A stretch of DNA of 64,000 bases from assembly GCF_006716885.1 (NCBI RefSeq), contig NZ_VFPU01000001.1, forward strand, positions 2,542,001 through 2,606,000, in the 5' to 3' direction. The notes under the pieces were generated by a model, which searched no databases, was not told the DNA's origin, and saw only the letters and a program-made list of their open reading frames with translations. The DNA is from Ornithinimicrobium humiphilum (GTDB lineage Bacteria; Actinomycetota; Actinomycetes; Actinomycetales; Dermatophilaceae). This document shows, piece by piece, positions 23,504-31,909 of the stretch. Position 1 is the stretch's first letter, and each line of letters opens with the position of its first letter. A program made the position numbers and the translations under genes.

Positions 23504-24071
23504 GCCCGTCCGCCGCCGCCCCGGCGGCCCGCCCGCCGACCGCCTGGACCAGCCCCTCGCCAAGCGCCGCCGCCTGACCCTGACCCGGTCGAGGATGGAC
23601 CCCGAGTCCTTCGGCGAGTTCGCCGAACGGTTCGCCCGCTTCATGGGGACCGCGCGCTTCCTGGTGTGGATGACGGTCTTCGTGCTGGTGTGGATCGCCT
23701 GGAACGTCTTCGCGCCGGACGCGTTGACCTTCGACCCCTACGCCTTCATCTTCCTCACGCTCATGCTGAGCCTCCAGGCCTCCTACGCGGCCCCGCTGAT
23801 CCTGCTCGCGCAGAACCGGCAGGACGACCGCGACAAGGTCCAGATGGAGCAGGACCGGGCCCGCGACGAGCAGAACCTCGCCGACACCGAGTTCCTCACG
23901 CGGGAGGTGGCGGCGCTGCGGCTGGCGATGCGCGAGGTGGCGACCCGCGACTTCGTCCGCTCCGAGCTGCGCAACCTGCTCGAGGAGATGGACGCCCGCG
24001 CCGCGGAGCGGGAGCAGCAGGACGGCGACGGGGAGCGCGACCCCTCCGCCGGAGGTCCCGGCCGCCGCTGA
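23496..24071 (+). CDS. DUF1003 membrane protein
   Basis: The 191-residue protein has a basic N-terminus, the DUF1003 signature (MGTARFLVWMTVFVLVWIAWN, then FDPYAFIFLTLMLSLQASY) forming two membrane helices at about 52-72 and 85-108, and LLAQNRQDDRDK. A charged, helical, probably coiled-coil tail follows. The ATG overlaps the end of the MgtE/CBS gene by eight bases, with GGAGGT upstream, so both proteins are probably made together. The function of DUF1003 is unknown; the pairing suggests an ion-related role. Confidence 0.88.
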   Translation: MSEPVRRRPGGPPADRLDQPLAKRRRLTLTRSRMDPESFGEFAERFARFMGTARFLVWMTVFVLVWIAWNVFAPDALTFDPYAFIFLTLMLSLQASYAAPLILLAQNRQDDRDKVQMEQDRARDEQNLADTEFLTREVAALRLAMREVATRDFVRSELRNLLEEMDARAAEREQQDGDGERDPSAGGPGRR

Positions 24072-24115
24072 GCGAGCCCGGCCCCCCGCGCACGGGAGCC
24101 CCCGCCGGGGGCGCT

Positions 24116-24121
24116 TAGCAT
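24116..24121 (+). promoter_or_regulatory. -10 box of mrp (leaderless)
   Basis: TAGCAT ends seven bases before ATG 24129 and overlaps the other possible ATG at 24120, which argues for 24129 as the true start. Confidence 0.5.
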
Positions 24122-24128
24122 GGAGAGC

Positions 24129-25271
24129 ATGCCCGCCCCCAGCACCGACGCCCTCCAGGCCGCCCTCGCGACCGTCAACGACCCCGAGATCCGCAAGCCC
24201 ATCACCGAGCTCGGCATGGTCGAGGCCCTCGACGTGTCCGAGGACGGCCGGGTGCGGGTCACGGTCCTGCTCACCGTCGCCGGCTGCCCCATGAAGGACA
24301 CCATCACCCGCGACACCACCGCAGCGCTCTCGGGCGTGGAGGGCGTCACCGGTGTGGACGTCCAGCTCGGCGTCATGAGCGACGAGCAGCGCGCCGGTCT
24401 GCGCGACCAGCTGCGCGGCGGGGCCGCGGAGCGGGAGATCCCGTTCGCGCGCCCCGACTCCCTCACCACCGTGTATGCCGTCGCCTCCGGCAAGGGTGGT
24501 GTCGGCAAGTCCTCGGTCACCGTCAACCTGGCGGCGGCCCTCGCCGAGGAGGGCCTGCGCGTCGGGGTCGTGGACGCCGACATCTACGGCTTCTCCGTGC
24601 CCCGGATGCTGGGCGTGTCCCAGGCGCCGACGCAGGTCGACGACATGATCCTGCCGCCGGTGGCCGAGCCCAGCGGGGTCAAGGTCATCTCGATCGGCAT
24701 GTTCGTGCCCGGCAACCAGCCCGTGGTCTGGCGCGGCCCGATGCTGCACCGCGCGGTCCAGCAGTTCCTCGCCGACGTCTACTGGGGCGACCTCGACGTC
24801 CTCCTCCTCGACCTGCCCCCGGGCACCGGCGACATCGCCATCTCGGTGGCCCAGCTGCTGCCCTCGAGCGAGCTCATCGTCGTCACCACGCCGCAGCAGG
24901 CCGCGGCCGAGGTGGCCGAGCGCGCGGGCGCCATCGCCCTGCAGACGCACCAGCGCCTCGTCGGCGTGATCGAGAACATGTCCTGGCTCGAGCAGCCCGA
25001 CGGCACCCGCCAGGAGATCTTCGGCAGCGGTGGCGGCCAGGCTGTCGCCGCGTCGCTGAGCCGCTCCATCGGCGCCTCGGTGCCGCTGCTGGGCCAGGTG
25101 CCCCTCGACATGCGGCTGCGCGAGGGCGGCGACCAGGGCCGTCCCGTGGTCCTCTCGGCCCCCGACTCCCCCGCCGGCACGGCGCTGCGCGGCATCGCCC
25201 GTCAGTTGGCGCGCCGCGGACGCGGCCTGGCCGGCCGCAAGCTGGGCATCACCCCCACCGCCCGCGTCTGA
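24129..25271 (+). CDS. mrp: Mrp/ApbC family iron-sulfur cluster carrier ATPase
   Basis: The 380-residue protein has an N-terminal MIP18/DUF59 domain (about 1-95, with GCPMKDTI) and a ParA/MinD-type ATPase with GKGGVGKSS near 115 and DLPPGTGD. Mrp proteins carry and transfer Fe-S clusters. The cluster-binding CxxC usually found between ENM and FGSGGG is absent here: the stretch reads ENMSWLEQPDGTRQEIFGSG, with no cysteine. I believe this is common in actinobacteria, so it may work differently. ATG 24129 is chosen by its promoter box over ATG 24120. It converges with tatB with four bases between stops. Confidence 0.9.
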   Translation: MPAPSTDALQAALATVNDPEIRKPITELGMVEALDVSEDGRVRVTVLLTVAGCPMKDTITRDTTAALSGVEGVTGVDVQLGVMSDEQRAGLRDQLRGGAAEREIPFARPDSLTTVYAVASGKGGVGKSSVTVNLAAALAEEGLRVGVVDADIYGFSVPRMLGVSQAPTQVDDMILPPVAEPSGVKVISIGMFVPGNQPVVWRGPMLHRAVQQFLADVYWGDLDVLLLDLPPGTGDIAISVAQLLPSSELIVVTTPQQAAAEVAERAGAIALQTHQRLVGVIENMSWLEQPDGTRQEIFGSGGGQAVAASLSRSIGASVPLLGQVPLDMRLREGGDQGRPVVLSAPDSPAGTALRGIARQLARRGRGLAGRKLGITPTARV

Positions 25272-25275
25272 GCGC

Positions 25276-25674
25276 TCAGGTGGCCTCGGTGTCGAAGGGC
25301 GTCGGCCGCGACGGGTCGTAGCTCAGGGTCCGGCCCGGCAGCCCCGGCGACGCGACCGCGCCCGGGGCCGGGGTCGTCCCGCCCCGGGCGTCGCACGTCG
25401 AGGCGGGTGCGGGCCGGGGCTCGCGCAGCGCCTCGCGCACGATGCGGCGTGGGTCGTACTGCCGGGGGTCGAGCTGGCGCCAGTCGATCTCGTCGAAGGC
25501 CGGGCCCATCTCCTCGCGGATCTGGCCCTTGGCGCCCTCGGCGAGGTCGCGCACCTGGCGCACGAGCTGGGCCAGACGCGCAGCGTAGTGGGGCAGGCGC
25601 CGGGGGCCGAGGACGAGGACCGCGAGCACCACGAGCAGGAGGATCTCCGTGCTCGTGAGGTTGAAGAACGTCAC
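25276..25674 (-). CDS. tatB: Sec-independent translocase subunit TatB
   Basis: The 132-residue protein has a single N-terminal membrane helix (STEILLLVVLAVLVLGP), the Tat hinge GPRRLP, and an amphipathic helix (YAARLAQLVRQVRDLAEGAKGQI). A variable Pro-rich tail follows. The plain TatB-style GPxxLP hinge and gene position after htrA match mycobacterial tatB (Rv1224). It forms the substrate receptor with TatC for folded proteins bearing twin-Arg signals. GTG 25674 has GAGGAGAGG just upstream. It follows htrA on the same strand. Confidence 0.85.
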   Translation of the reverse strand: MTFFNLTSTEILLLVVLAVLVLGPRRLPHYAARLAQLVRQVRDLAEGAKGQIREEMGPAFDEIDWRQLDPRQYDPRRIVREALREPRPAPASTCDARGGTTPAPGAVASPGLPGRTLSYDPSRPTPFDTEAT

Positions 25675-25749
25675 ACCTCTCCTCGCGCTCCAGGTCCGGC
25701 GGGGCTCCGGGCCCCTGTCACCGGCACAGCCTACCGACCGTCCCGGGTG

Positions 25750-27156
25750 CTACTCGCCGGAACCCGCGAGCGTGATGCTGACCGTGCGTTCCCGGCCGTC
25801 CTCGTCGCGCAGCACCATCTCGACCGTCTCGCCGATCGCGTAGGAGCGCAGCACGACGAGCAGGTGCTGGGAGTCGCGGATGCGGGTGCCGTCGACCGAC
25901 ACGATGAGGTCGCCCGGCCGGACGCCCGCGGCCTCGGCGGGCCCGCCCGGGATGACCGGGTCGACGTCGGGCGTGCCCTCGGGCAGCACCCGGGCGCCCT
26001 CCCCCGTGTAGGTGAGGTCGATGTGCACGCCCATGACGGGGTGCTGGCTGGTGCCCGACTCGATGAGCTGGGTGGCGGTCCGCTCGGCCTGCTCGGCCGG
26101 GATGGCGAAGCCCAGGCCGATGCTGCCCGACGGGCTCAACGAGCTGCTGGGCAGCTGGGCGATCGCCGAGTTGACGCCCACCACGTTGCCGGCGAGGTCG
26201 AGCAGCGGGCCACCGGAGTTGCCGGGGTTGATCGCCGCGTCGGTCTGGATCGCGTTGATGTAGCTGCGGTCCTGGGCGTCGCCGGCCACCACGGGCCGGT
26301 CGATGGCCGAGACGATGCCGGCGGTGACCGTGCTGTCGAGGCCGAGCGGGGCACCGACCGCGACGACCGTCTGGCCCACCTCCACCGCGCCGGGGTCGGC
26401 GAAGGGCAGCGGGACGAGGTCGGTGCGCTCCACCTTGAGCACCGCGATGTCGTAGGCGGCGTCGGAGCCGACCACCTCGGCGGGGAGCGGGTCCTGCCCC
26501 GGCAGCGTCACCGTGATGTCCTCGCCGGTGGAGGAGGCCTCGACGACGTGGTGGTTGGTCAGCAGGTAGCCGTCCTCGCGGATGACGAAGCCGGAGCCCT
26601 GGCCCGTCGAGCCGCCGGGGCCGATCGAGATGAGGGCCACGCTGGGCAGCACGGCGCGCGACAGCGCGGGGATGCTGCCGTCGGGGGCGGCGGCGACCGG
26701 CACGGGGTCGGGCAGGTCCCCGGAGACCGGTGCGGAGGTGCGGTTCTCGGCCCCGCGGTCGGCGTCGAGCGTCTGGGCGAGGACGCCGCCGGCCAGTCCA
26801 CCGATCAGGCCCGCCACGAGGGCCGCGACGAGCGGCACGCCGCTGCGGCGCTGGCGCGGGGCCCGGTGGGACGAGCCGCTGCCGTTCGATCCGCTGGTGG
26901 AGGGGACGGCCTGCGGCGCGGTCGGGTATGCCGTCTGCCCGGCCTGGGCCGGCCAGCCGAGCTGCGAGGGGGCCAGCTGGGAGGCAGCCTGCTGCGAGGG
27001 CGCGGCCAGCGGGGTCGTGGCGTCGGGAGGTGCCGCCGACGTGCCGGGGGCGACCCACCCGGGATAGGTCTGGGGCTCGGGGACCACCGGACGGCCGGTG
27101 GGAGGGGGCAGCGCGCCGGTGCGGTCGACGTGGATGCCCTGGGTGGGGTCGCTCAT
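25750..27156 (-). CDS. htrA: HtrA/DegP-type membrane-anchored serine protease with PDZ domain
   Basis: The 468-residue protein has a Pro/Gln-rich cytoplasmic N-terminus (1-100), a membrane helix at about 106-128 (VPLVAALVAGLIGGLAGGVL) and a trypsin-like domain. The triad is His203 (TNHHVV), Asp236 (YDIAVLK) and Ser314 (GNSGGPL). A PDZ domain (about 370-465) ends the protein. The protease faces outward and handles misfolded envelope proteins. ATG 27156 is preceded by CACAAT eight bases away, so it has a promoter of its own within the 51 bases after sigE. The anti-sigma gene (rseA) that lies between sigE and htrA in mycobacteria is absent here. Confidence 0.92.
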   Translation of the reverse strand: MSDPTQGIHVDRTGALPPPTGRPVVPEPQTYPGWVAPGTSAAPPDATTPLAAPSQQAASQLAPSQLGWPAQAGQTAYPTAPQAVPSTSGSNGSGSSHRAPRQRRSGVPLVAALVAGLIGGLAGGVLAQTLDADRGAENRTSAPVSGDLPDPVPVAAAPDGSIPALSRAVLPSVALISIGPGGSTGQGSGFVIREDGYLLTNHHVVEASSTGEDITVTLPGQDPLPAEVVGSDAAYDIAVLKVERTDLVPLPFADPGAVEVGQTVVAVGAPLGLDSTVTAGIVSAIDRPVVAGDAQDRSYINAIQTDAAINPGNSGGPLLDLAGNVVGVNSAIAQLPSSSLSPSGSIGLGFAIPAEQAERTATQLIESGTSQHPVMGVHIDLTYTGEGARVLPEGTPDVDPVIPGGPAEAAGVRPGDLIVSVDGTRIRDSQHLLVVLRSYAIGETVEMVLRDEDGRERTVSITLAGSGE

Positions 27157-27207
27157 GGGACCCGATTGTGCCAAGGGGTGCGCATGGTCACGACGGGATC
27201 CCCGTTC

Positions 27208-27843
27208 TCAGCCCAGGACGGTGGCGGGACGCCGGACGGGCGTGGTCGTGCGACCCCGGGAGACCGGCGCGCGGTGGGCCAGCGACTGGCGCAGCAGCGC
27301 CCGGCCGCGGTGGATCCGCGAGCGCACGGTGCCCATCTTGATGCCGAGCGTCTGCGCGACCTCCTCGTAGGACAGCCCCTCGATGTCGGAGAGCACCACC
27401 GCGGCGCGGAACTGCGGCGGCAGCGCGGCCAGCGCGGCCTGGATCTCGGAGTCGAGGTGGGTCATCTCGAAGGCCGTCTCGGGGTCGGTCCCGGCGGCGC
27501 GCAGGGGCAGGCGGGCGGCGAGCTCCTCGGTGAGCGCGTCGAAGCGCAGCCGCTGCCGGCGGCGGACCCGGTCGAGGAAGAGGTTGGTCGTGATGCGGTG
27601 CAGCCAGCCCTCGAACGTGCCGGGACGGTAGCTGTCGAGCGAACGGAAGACCCGGACGAAGACGTCCTGGGTCAGGTCCTCGGCCTCGTGCGGGTCACCG
27701 GTCAGCCGGTAGGCCAGGCGGTAGACGCGGGCCGAGTGCTCGCGCACGACCTCGTCCCACGACGGCGGCACCCAAGCCGCGGTGTCGTCCGTCCCCGCGT
27801 TGGGTCCGACGACGTCCGGCAGCTGCCCGTTCATGCGCTCCAT
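27208..27843 (-). CDS. sigE: ECF sigma factor SigE
   Basis: The 211-residue protein has sigma region 2 (about 35-100: [37 protein letters not shown]) and region 4 (about 140-190: [30 protein letters not shown]). Both are very close to mycobacterial SigE. It directs the response to envelope and surface stress and, by position, should control the adjacent htrA. ATG 27843 and ATG 27834 are both possible, differing by three residues; each has a GGAG nearby. No zinc-binding anti-sigma factor gene adjoins it. Confidence 0.9.
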   Translation of the reverse strand: MERMNGQLPDVVGPNAGTDDTAAWVPPSWDEVVREHSARVYRLAYRLTGDPHEAEDLTQDVFVRVFRSLDSYRPGTFEGWLHRITTNLFLDRVRRRQRLRFDALTEELAARLPLRAAGTDPETAFEMTHLDSEIQAALAALPPQFRAAVVLSDIEGLSYEEVAQTLGIKMGTVRSRIHRGRALLRQSLAHRAPVSRGRTTTPVRRPATVLG

Positions 27844-27919
27844 GCTCCCAACGGCTGCTGGGAACCTGCTGGGTGCGGCCGGGGTAGCCGAGCGGTCGGG
27901 CCGGCGCCCCGCCGGACGT

Positions 27920-27925
27920 TAGGGT
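27920..27925 (+). promoter_or_regulatory. -10 box of the O-methyltransferase gene (leaderless)
   Basis: TAGGGT ends seven bases before ATG 27933. Confidence 0.5.
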
Positions 27926-27932
27926 GGACGCC

Positions 27933-28565
27933 ATGGCAGCTGCGAAGGTCTCGTCCCTGGCCTACTCCGAGGACTTCATCACCCCCCACCCCGTCATCGA
28001 GCGGGCCCAGCGGCGCGGTGAGCAGCTCGGCGCGGCACCGGTGAGCAACGGCGCCGGCGCGACCCTGCGCCTGCTCGCCGCCACCGTCGCCGCCCGGCAC
28101 GTCGTCGAGGTGGGCACCGGCGCGGGCAGCTCGGGCCTCTGGCTGCTCCAGGGCATGCCCCGCGACGGGGTTCTCACCTCCATCGACGACGACCCCGAGG
28201 TGCAGCGCGCCGCCAAAGAGGCCTACGCCGCGGCCGGCATCCCCTCCCAGCGCACCCGGGTCATCACCGGCGAGGCCGAGCAGGTCCTGGGCCGCCTCAC
28301 CGACGGCGCCTACGACCTCGTGCTCGTCGACGCCGACGTGGAGTCCAGCCCGGTCTACGCCGAGCAGGCCGTCCGGCTGCTGCGCGCCGGGGGCGTGCTC
28401 GTCGTCAACGACATGCTGGGCGAGGACCGCGTGGCCGACCCCGCGGCCCGCGACGAGGTCACGACCCTGCTGCGCGACCTGGGCAAGAAGCTGCGCGACG
28501 ACGACCGGCTCGTCCCCCTGCTCCTGCCCGTCGGCGGCGGGCTCCTGGTGGCCGTCCGCCGCTGA
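27933..28565 (+). CDS. SAM-dependent O-methyltransferase (catechol/caffeoyl-CoA type)
   Basis: The 210-residue protein has the Rossmann SAM motif VVEVGTGAGSSGLWLLQG (about 60-77), the acidic motif II SIDDDPEVQ, and DLVLVDADVE with GGVLVVNDML, as in the methyltransferase_3 family. It is divergent from sigE, as I recall for mycobacterial Rv1220c-Rv1221. Substrate unknown. ATG 27933 follows a -10 box at seven bases. A very long terminator stem follows. Confidence 0.88.
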   Translation: MAAAKVSSLAYSEDFITPHPVIERAQRRGEQLGAAPVSNGAGATLRLLAATVAARHVVEVGTGAGSSGLWLLQGMPRDGVLTSIDDDPEVQRAAKEAYAAAGIPSQRTRVITGEAEQVLGRLTDGAYDLVLVDADVESSPVYAEQAVRLLRAGGVLVVNDMLGEDRVADPAARDEVTTLLRDLGKKLRDDDRLVPLLLPVGGGLLVAVRR

Positions 28566-28640
28566 GTCGACGACGGCCGCCCCGCGCACGGCACCGACCC
28601 TGACGGATACCCGGGCGCCGCACCGCATACCCCCGCGCAG

Positions 28641-28679
28641 CACGACGCCCCCCGACCGGTGCGGTCGGGGGGCGTCGTG
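28641..28679. terminator. Bidirectional terminator, 17-bp perfect stem
   Basis: Arms 28641-28657 and 28663-28679 pair perfectly around GGTGC. It lies between the convergent O-methyltransferase and DUF3117 genes. Confidence 0.8.
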
Positions 28680-28695
28680 AGTCTCGTCCGGGTCG

Positions 28696-28863
28696 TCAGC
28701 CGACGCAGTCCTTGATGGCCTCGCCCAGGGCTGCGGCCTCCTCGGCGTTCATCTCGACGACCAGCCGGCCGCCGCCCTCGAGGGGCATGCGCAGGACGAT
28801 GCCGCGCCCTTCCTTGGTGACCTCCAGAGGACCGTCTCCGGTGCGAGGCTTCATTGCTGCCAT
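28696..28863 (-). CDS. DUF3117 family protein
   Basis: The 55-residue protein has the conserved core MKPRTGDGPLEVTKEGRG and RMPLEGGGRLVVEM, followed by a short helix. This is a small, highly conserved actinobacterial family (mycobacterial Rv1211) of unknown function. ATG 28863 follows AAGGAAGG. It lies in the same neighbourhood as tag, as in mycobacteria. Confidence 0.9.
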   Translation of the reverse strand: MAAMKPRTGDGPLEVTKEGRGIVLRMPLEGGGRLVVEMNAEEAAALGEAIKDCVG

Positions 28864-29020
28864 GGGTTGCCCTTCCTTGTGGCGGCCGAGGAACGCTGCT
28901 CCCACCGCTCCCTGCAGTGGGTCGACAGTCGCCCCTAGTATCTCCCGACTCGTCGTCCCATCCTAATCCAGCCCACGCGTTCCGCTCCGGATTCTGGCCC
29001 TGACCAGCGATACTGGAGCC

Positions 29021-29845
29021 GTGCACGCCCGATCCGCCGTCGTCGACCTCTACGGCGACCACCTGCGCGAGCACGGGTGGTGGGCGCCCGTGGCCGGCAT
29101 CGTCACGCTCACCTCGACCTGCAACGTCCAGCCGGCGGCCGCGCGCACCGCCGTCTCCCGGCTCGTGCGCGAGGGCTGGCTCGTGGCGGAGCGCCACGAG
29201 GGCGTCCGGGGGTATGCCGCCACCCCCCTCGCGCGCGAACGTCTCGTCCGCGCCGGCGAGCGCATCTACGCCGACCGGCCGCCGCGCTGGTCCGGCTCCT
29301 GGCACCTCGTGGTCGTCGACGGCGACGGCGACCGCCGTCGCCGCGACCGGGTCGCCGCCTCGCTGGGCTACCTCGGCTACGGCCGGCTGGCGCCGGGCAC
29401 CTGGGCGAGCCCCTGGCGCAGCCCCGAGCTCGCCGACGCCCTGGCCGACCACGGCGCCTCGTGGACCGGCTGGACGGCGCAGCCCGAGGAGGTCGACGCG
29501 GCCGCGCTGACCGCCCGGCTGTGGGACCTCGACGCGCTGGGTCGGGCCTATCTCGACTTCGGCGCCACCCTGCCCGATCCCGACCGCCTGGCGGACCTCG
29601 AGCCCGCGGCGGCCTACGCGCTGCGCGCCGAGCTCGTGCACGAGTGGCGCAAGTTCCTCTTCCGCGACCCGGGGCTGCCCGTCGAGGTGCTGCCGCCGGA
29701 CTGGCCGGGGCAGACCGTGCGCGAGACCTTCCTCGACGTCGCGGGGCGGCTGCGGCCGGCGGCGGACGCCTTCGTGGCGGCCACGCTGGGCGCCGCCCGG
29801 GCCCGGCCCACGGCGGCCCGGGGCGAGGCCGCCCGGCCTGCGTAG
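29021..29845 (+). CDS. PaaX-family transcription repressor
   Basis: The 274-residue protein has an N-terminal winged helix (about 10-70: LYGDHLREHGWWAPVAGIV, ARTAVSRLVREGWL). A central Cas2-like domain (about 90-160) and a C-terminal helical domain (ELVHEWRKFLFRDPGLP) follow, the order of PaaX. PaaX represses phenylacetate catabolism and is released by phenylacetyl-CoA. GTG 29021 has GATACT ending six bases before it. The enoyl-CoA hydratase gene begins nine bases after its stop with its own -10 box overlapping the end of this gene. No other paa genes are in the window. Confidence 0.85.
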   Translation: MHARSAVVDLYGDHLREHGWWAPVAGIVTLTSTCNVQPAAARTAVSRLVREGWLVAERHEGVRGYAATPLARERLVRAGERIYADRPPRWSGSWHLVVVDGDGDRRRRDRVAASLGYLGYGRLAPGTWASPWRSPELADALADHGASWTGWTAQPEEVDAAALTARLWDLDALGRAYLDFGATLPDPDRLADLEPAAAYALRAELVHEWRKFLFRDPGLPVEVLPPDWPGQTVRETFLDVAGRLRPAADAFVAATLGAARARPTAARGEAARPA

Positions 29846-29848
29846 ATT
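29843..29848 (+). promoter_or_regulatory. -10 box of the enoyl-CoA hydratase gene (leaderless)
   Basis: TAGATT ends six bases before ATG 29855 and overlaps the PaaX stop codon. Confidence 0.55.
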
Positions 29849-29854
29849 AGCCCC

Positions 29855-30652
29855 ATGAGCACCGAGTCCTCCCCCGTCGTGACCGAGCGCGCCGACGGCG
29901 TCGCCACCGTCACCCTCTCCCGCCCCGACGCGATGAACTCCCTCGACGTGCGCACCAAGGAAGCCCTGCTGGCCGCGCTGCGCGACGTCGCCGCCGACCC
30001 CGAGGTGCGCTGCGTGGTCCTCACCGGCACCGGCCGGGCGTTCTGCGTCGGCCAGGACCTCAAGGAGCACGTGCACCTGCTCGCCGAGAACGCCGAGCAG
30101 CTGTGGACCACGGTCCGCGACCACTACAACCCGGTGGTCGAGCTGATCGCGACCATGGACAAGCCGGTGATCGCGGCGGTCAACGGCGTGGCCGCCGGCG
30201 CGGGCGCCTCCTTCGCCTTCGCCGCCGACCTGCGCTACGTCGCCGAGTCGGCGGGCTTCAACCTCGCGTTCACCGGCATCGGGCTCTCCTGCGACTCCGG
30301 CACCTCCTGGTCGCTCCCGCGCCTGGTGGGGCCCGGCAGGGCCAAGGAGCTGCTCTACTTCCCCCGCACCGTCCGTGCCCAGGAGGCCCTGGAGCTGGGG
30401 CTGGCGACCGAGGTCGTCCCCGACGCCGAGCTCGCGGACCGCGTGGCCGAGGTCGCCCGCACCCTCGCCGCCGGCCCGACCCGCGCCTACGGCGCCGTGC
30501 GCCGCGCCGTCGCCTTCTCCTCCTCGCACGCGCTGGCCGACAGCCTGGACTTCGAGGCCGACATGATGACCCGCACCGGCACCAGCGAGGACCACCGCGC
30601 GGCCGTGGACGCCTTCCTGGCCAAGGAGAGGCCCACCTTCACCGGACGCTGA
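29855..30652 (+). CDS. Enoyl-CoA hydratase/isomerase, PaaG-like
   Basis: The 265-residue crotonase-fold protein has the oxyanion-hole segments (GRAFCVGQDLKEH and VNGVAAGAGASFAFAADLR) and the GLSCDSGTSWSLPRLVG stretch. That last stretch carries an Asp at the PaaG isomerase position rather than the two Glu of a standard hydratase. PaaG isomerises ring-epoxidised phenylacetyl-CoA. The preceding PaaX-type regulator supports a link to aromatic acid degradation, but with no epoxidase or ligase genes nearby this is inference; a fatty-acid hydratase remains possible. Confidence 0.82.
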   Translation: MSTESSPVVTERADGVATVTLSRPDAMNSLDVRTKEALLAALRDVAADPEVRCVVLTGTGRAFCVGQDLKEHVHLLAENAEQLWTTVRDHYNPVVELIATMDKPVIAAVNGVAAGAGASFAFAADLRYVAESAGFNLAFTGIGLSCDSGTSWSLPRLVGPGRAKELLYFPRTVRAQEALELGLATEVVPDAELADRVAEVARTLAAGPTRAYGAVRRAVAFSSSHALADSLDFEADMMTRTGTSEDHRAAVDAFLAKERPTFTGR

Positions 30653-30676
30653 CCGCGCCAGCCGCGCGACGGCTCC

Positions 30677-31909
30677 TCACGGCGGGTTGTCGCGCGGCGG
30701 CACGAACATGAACAGCTCCCAGGACCACCACACCTGCCACCCGAGGAAGACCCCGGCGATCACGACGGTCCTCACCACGAGCAGCCAGCGCGGCGAGCGC
30801 TCGGCCCGCGGGTCGGCCGGGTCCCAGCCCCCGCCGACGAGCAGGACGAAGAGCGGGAAGAGCAGCACGAGGTAGCGGTAGATGCTCGTCCACGGGTCGA
30901 GCGCGGCGAAGAGGTAGAGCACGTAGGCCAGGCACCACGTGCGCAGCTCCGGCCCCAGCCCACGGGCCCAGGGCCCGGCGACGGCCACCACGAGCAGCAG
31001 CAGCCCGGCGGCGAGCAGGACGAGACCGAGGGTGTCGCCGAAGAGCCACTGGACGCGCTCCAGCGTCGGCAGGAAGGGCCTCACGGGCTCCCCGCCCCGC
31101 CAGCCGGACATCGTCTGCGTGTAGCCGTCCGGCACCCCGGTGCGCAGCCAGACCACCGTGGGCCAGATCAGCCCGGCGAGGCCGCAGCCGACGAGAGCGC
31201 TGGCCATCCGGACGTACTCCCCCCGCGCGATCGGCTCTTCCGTGCGCCGTCGCCAGCGCAGCCAGACCGCGACCAGGGCGACCAGTCCCAGCGGCAGGCC
31301 GATGGGGCGGGCCAGCCCGGTGAGCAGCGCCACGGCCCCCGCGGCGAGCCAGCGGCGTCGCACGAGCAGCCACAGGGCCGCGGCCAGGAGCAGCAGCGCG
31401 AGCGACTCGGTGTAGGCGACCTGGAAGGTCGGCGAGGAGGGATAGGCCCCCAGGAGGGCCACGCCGCCCAGCGCGGCGGCCGTGCCCACGCGCTCGCGCA
31501 GCAGGCCCGCGACGACCACCGCCGCGGCATACCCCAGGAGCGTGGCGACGACGGTGCCGGTGACCGCGAACGGCAGCCCGGTGAGCAGGGTGAGGCCCCG
31601 GGCGAGGTAGGGGAAGATCGGGTAGAACGCCCAGGCGTTCTGGCGGACGTGCCCGGTGGAGTCCACCGGGAGCGTGGCCGGATATCCCTGGGTGGCGATG
31701 CGTTCGTACCACGCGCCGTCCCAGAGCGTGGCGAACTGGAAGTAGCGCGGGACGCCCGGCTGGTCGTAGACGACGGGGTCCTGGTGGTCGTGCGCCAGCA
31801 CGAGCAGCAGCACGGTGCTCAGCGCCCGCAGCAGCGTCCAGACCAGGACGACGGCGAGGACGAACCGGAGGTCGAGGAGGCGGCGGACGGGCAGGGGGCC
31901 CGCCGTCAT
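30677..31909 (-). CDS. PIG-V type mannosyltransferase, integral membrane
   Basis: The 410-residue protein has about ten membrane helices and the luminal signature FATLWDGAWYERIATQGYP near 55-73, as in the PIG-V/GT-C mannosyltransferases that use polyprenyl-phosphate mannose. The following VDSTGHVRQNAWAFYPIFP is also typical. It probably adds mannose to a cell-envelope glycolipid or protein on the outer face. ATG 31909 overlaps the tag stop by four bases (ATGA). It is the last gene of a three-gene coupled unit (DivIVA-like, tag, this gene), though functions differ. Confidence 0.8.
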   Translation of the reverse strand: MTAGPLPVRRLLDLRFVLAVVLVWTLLRALSTVLLLVLAHDHQDPVVYDQPGVPRYFQFATLWDGAWYERIATQGYPATLPVDSTGHVRQNAWAFYPIFPYLARGLTLLTGLPFAVTGTVVATLLGYAAAVVVAGLLRERVGTAAALGGVALLGAYPSSPTFQVAYTESLALLLLAAALWLLVRRRWLAAGAVALLTGLARPIGLPLGLVALVAVWLRWRRRTEEPIARGEYVRMASALVGCGLAGLIWPTVVWLRTGVPDGYTQTMSGWRGGEPVRPFLPTLERVQWLFGDTLGLVLLAAGLLLLVVAVAGPWARGLGPELRTWCLAYVLYLFAALDPWTSIYRYLVLLFPLFVLLVGGGWDPADPRAERSPRWLLVVRTVVIAGVFLGWQVWWSWELFMFVPPRDNPP

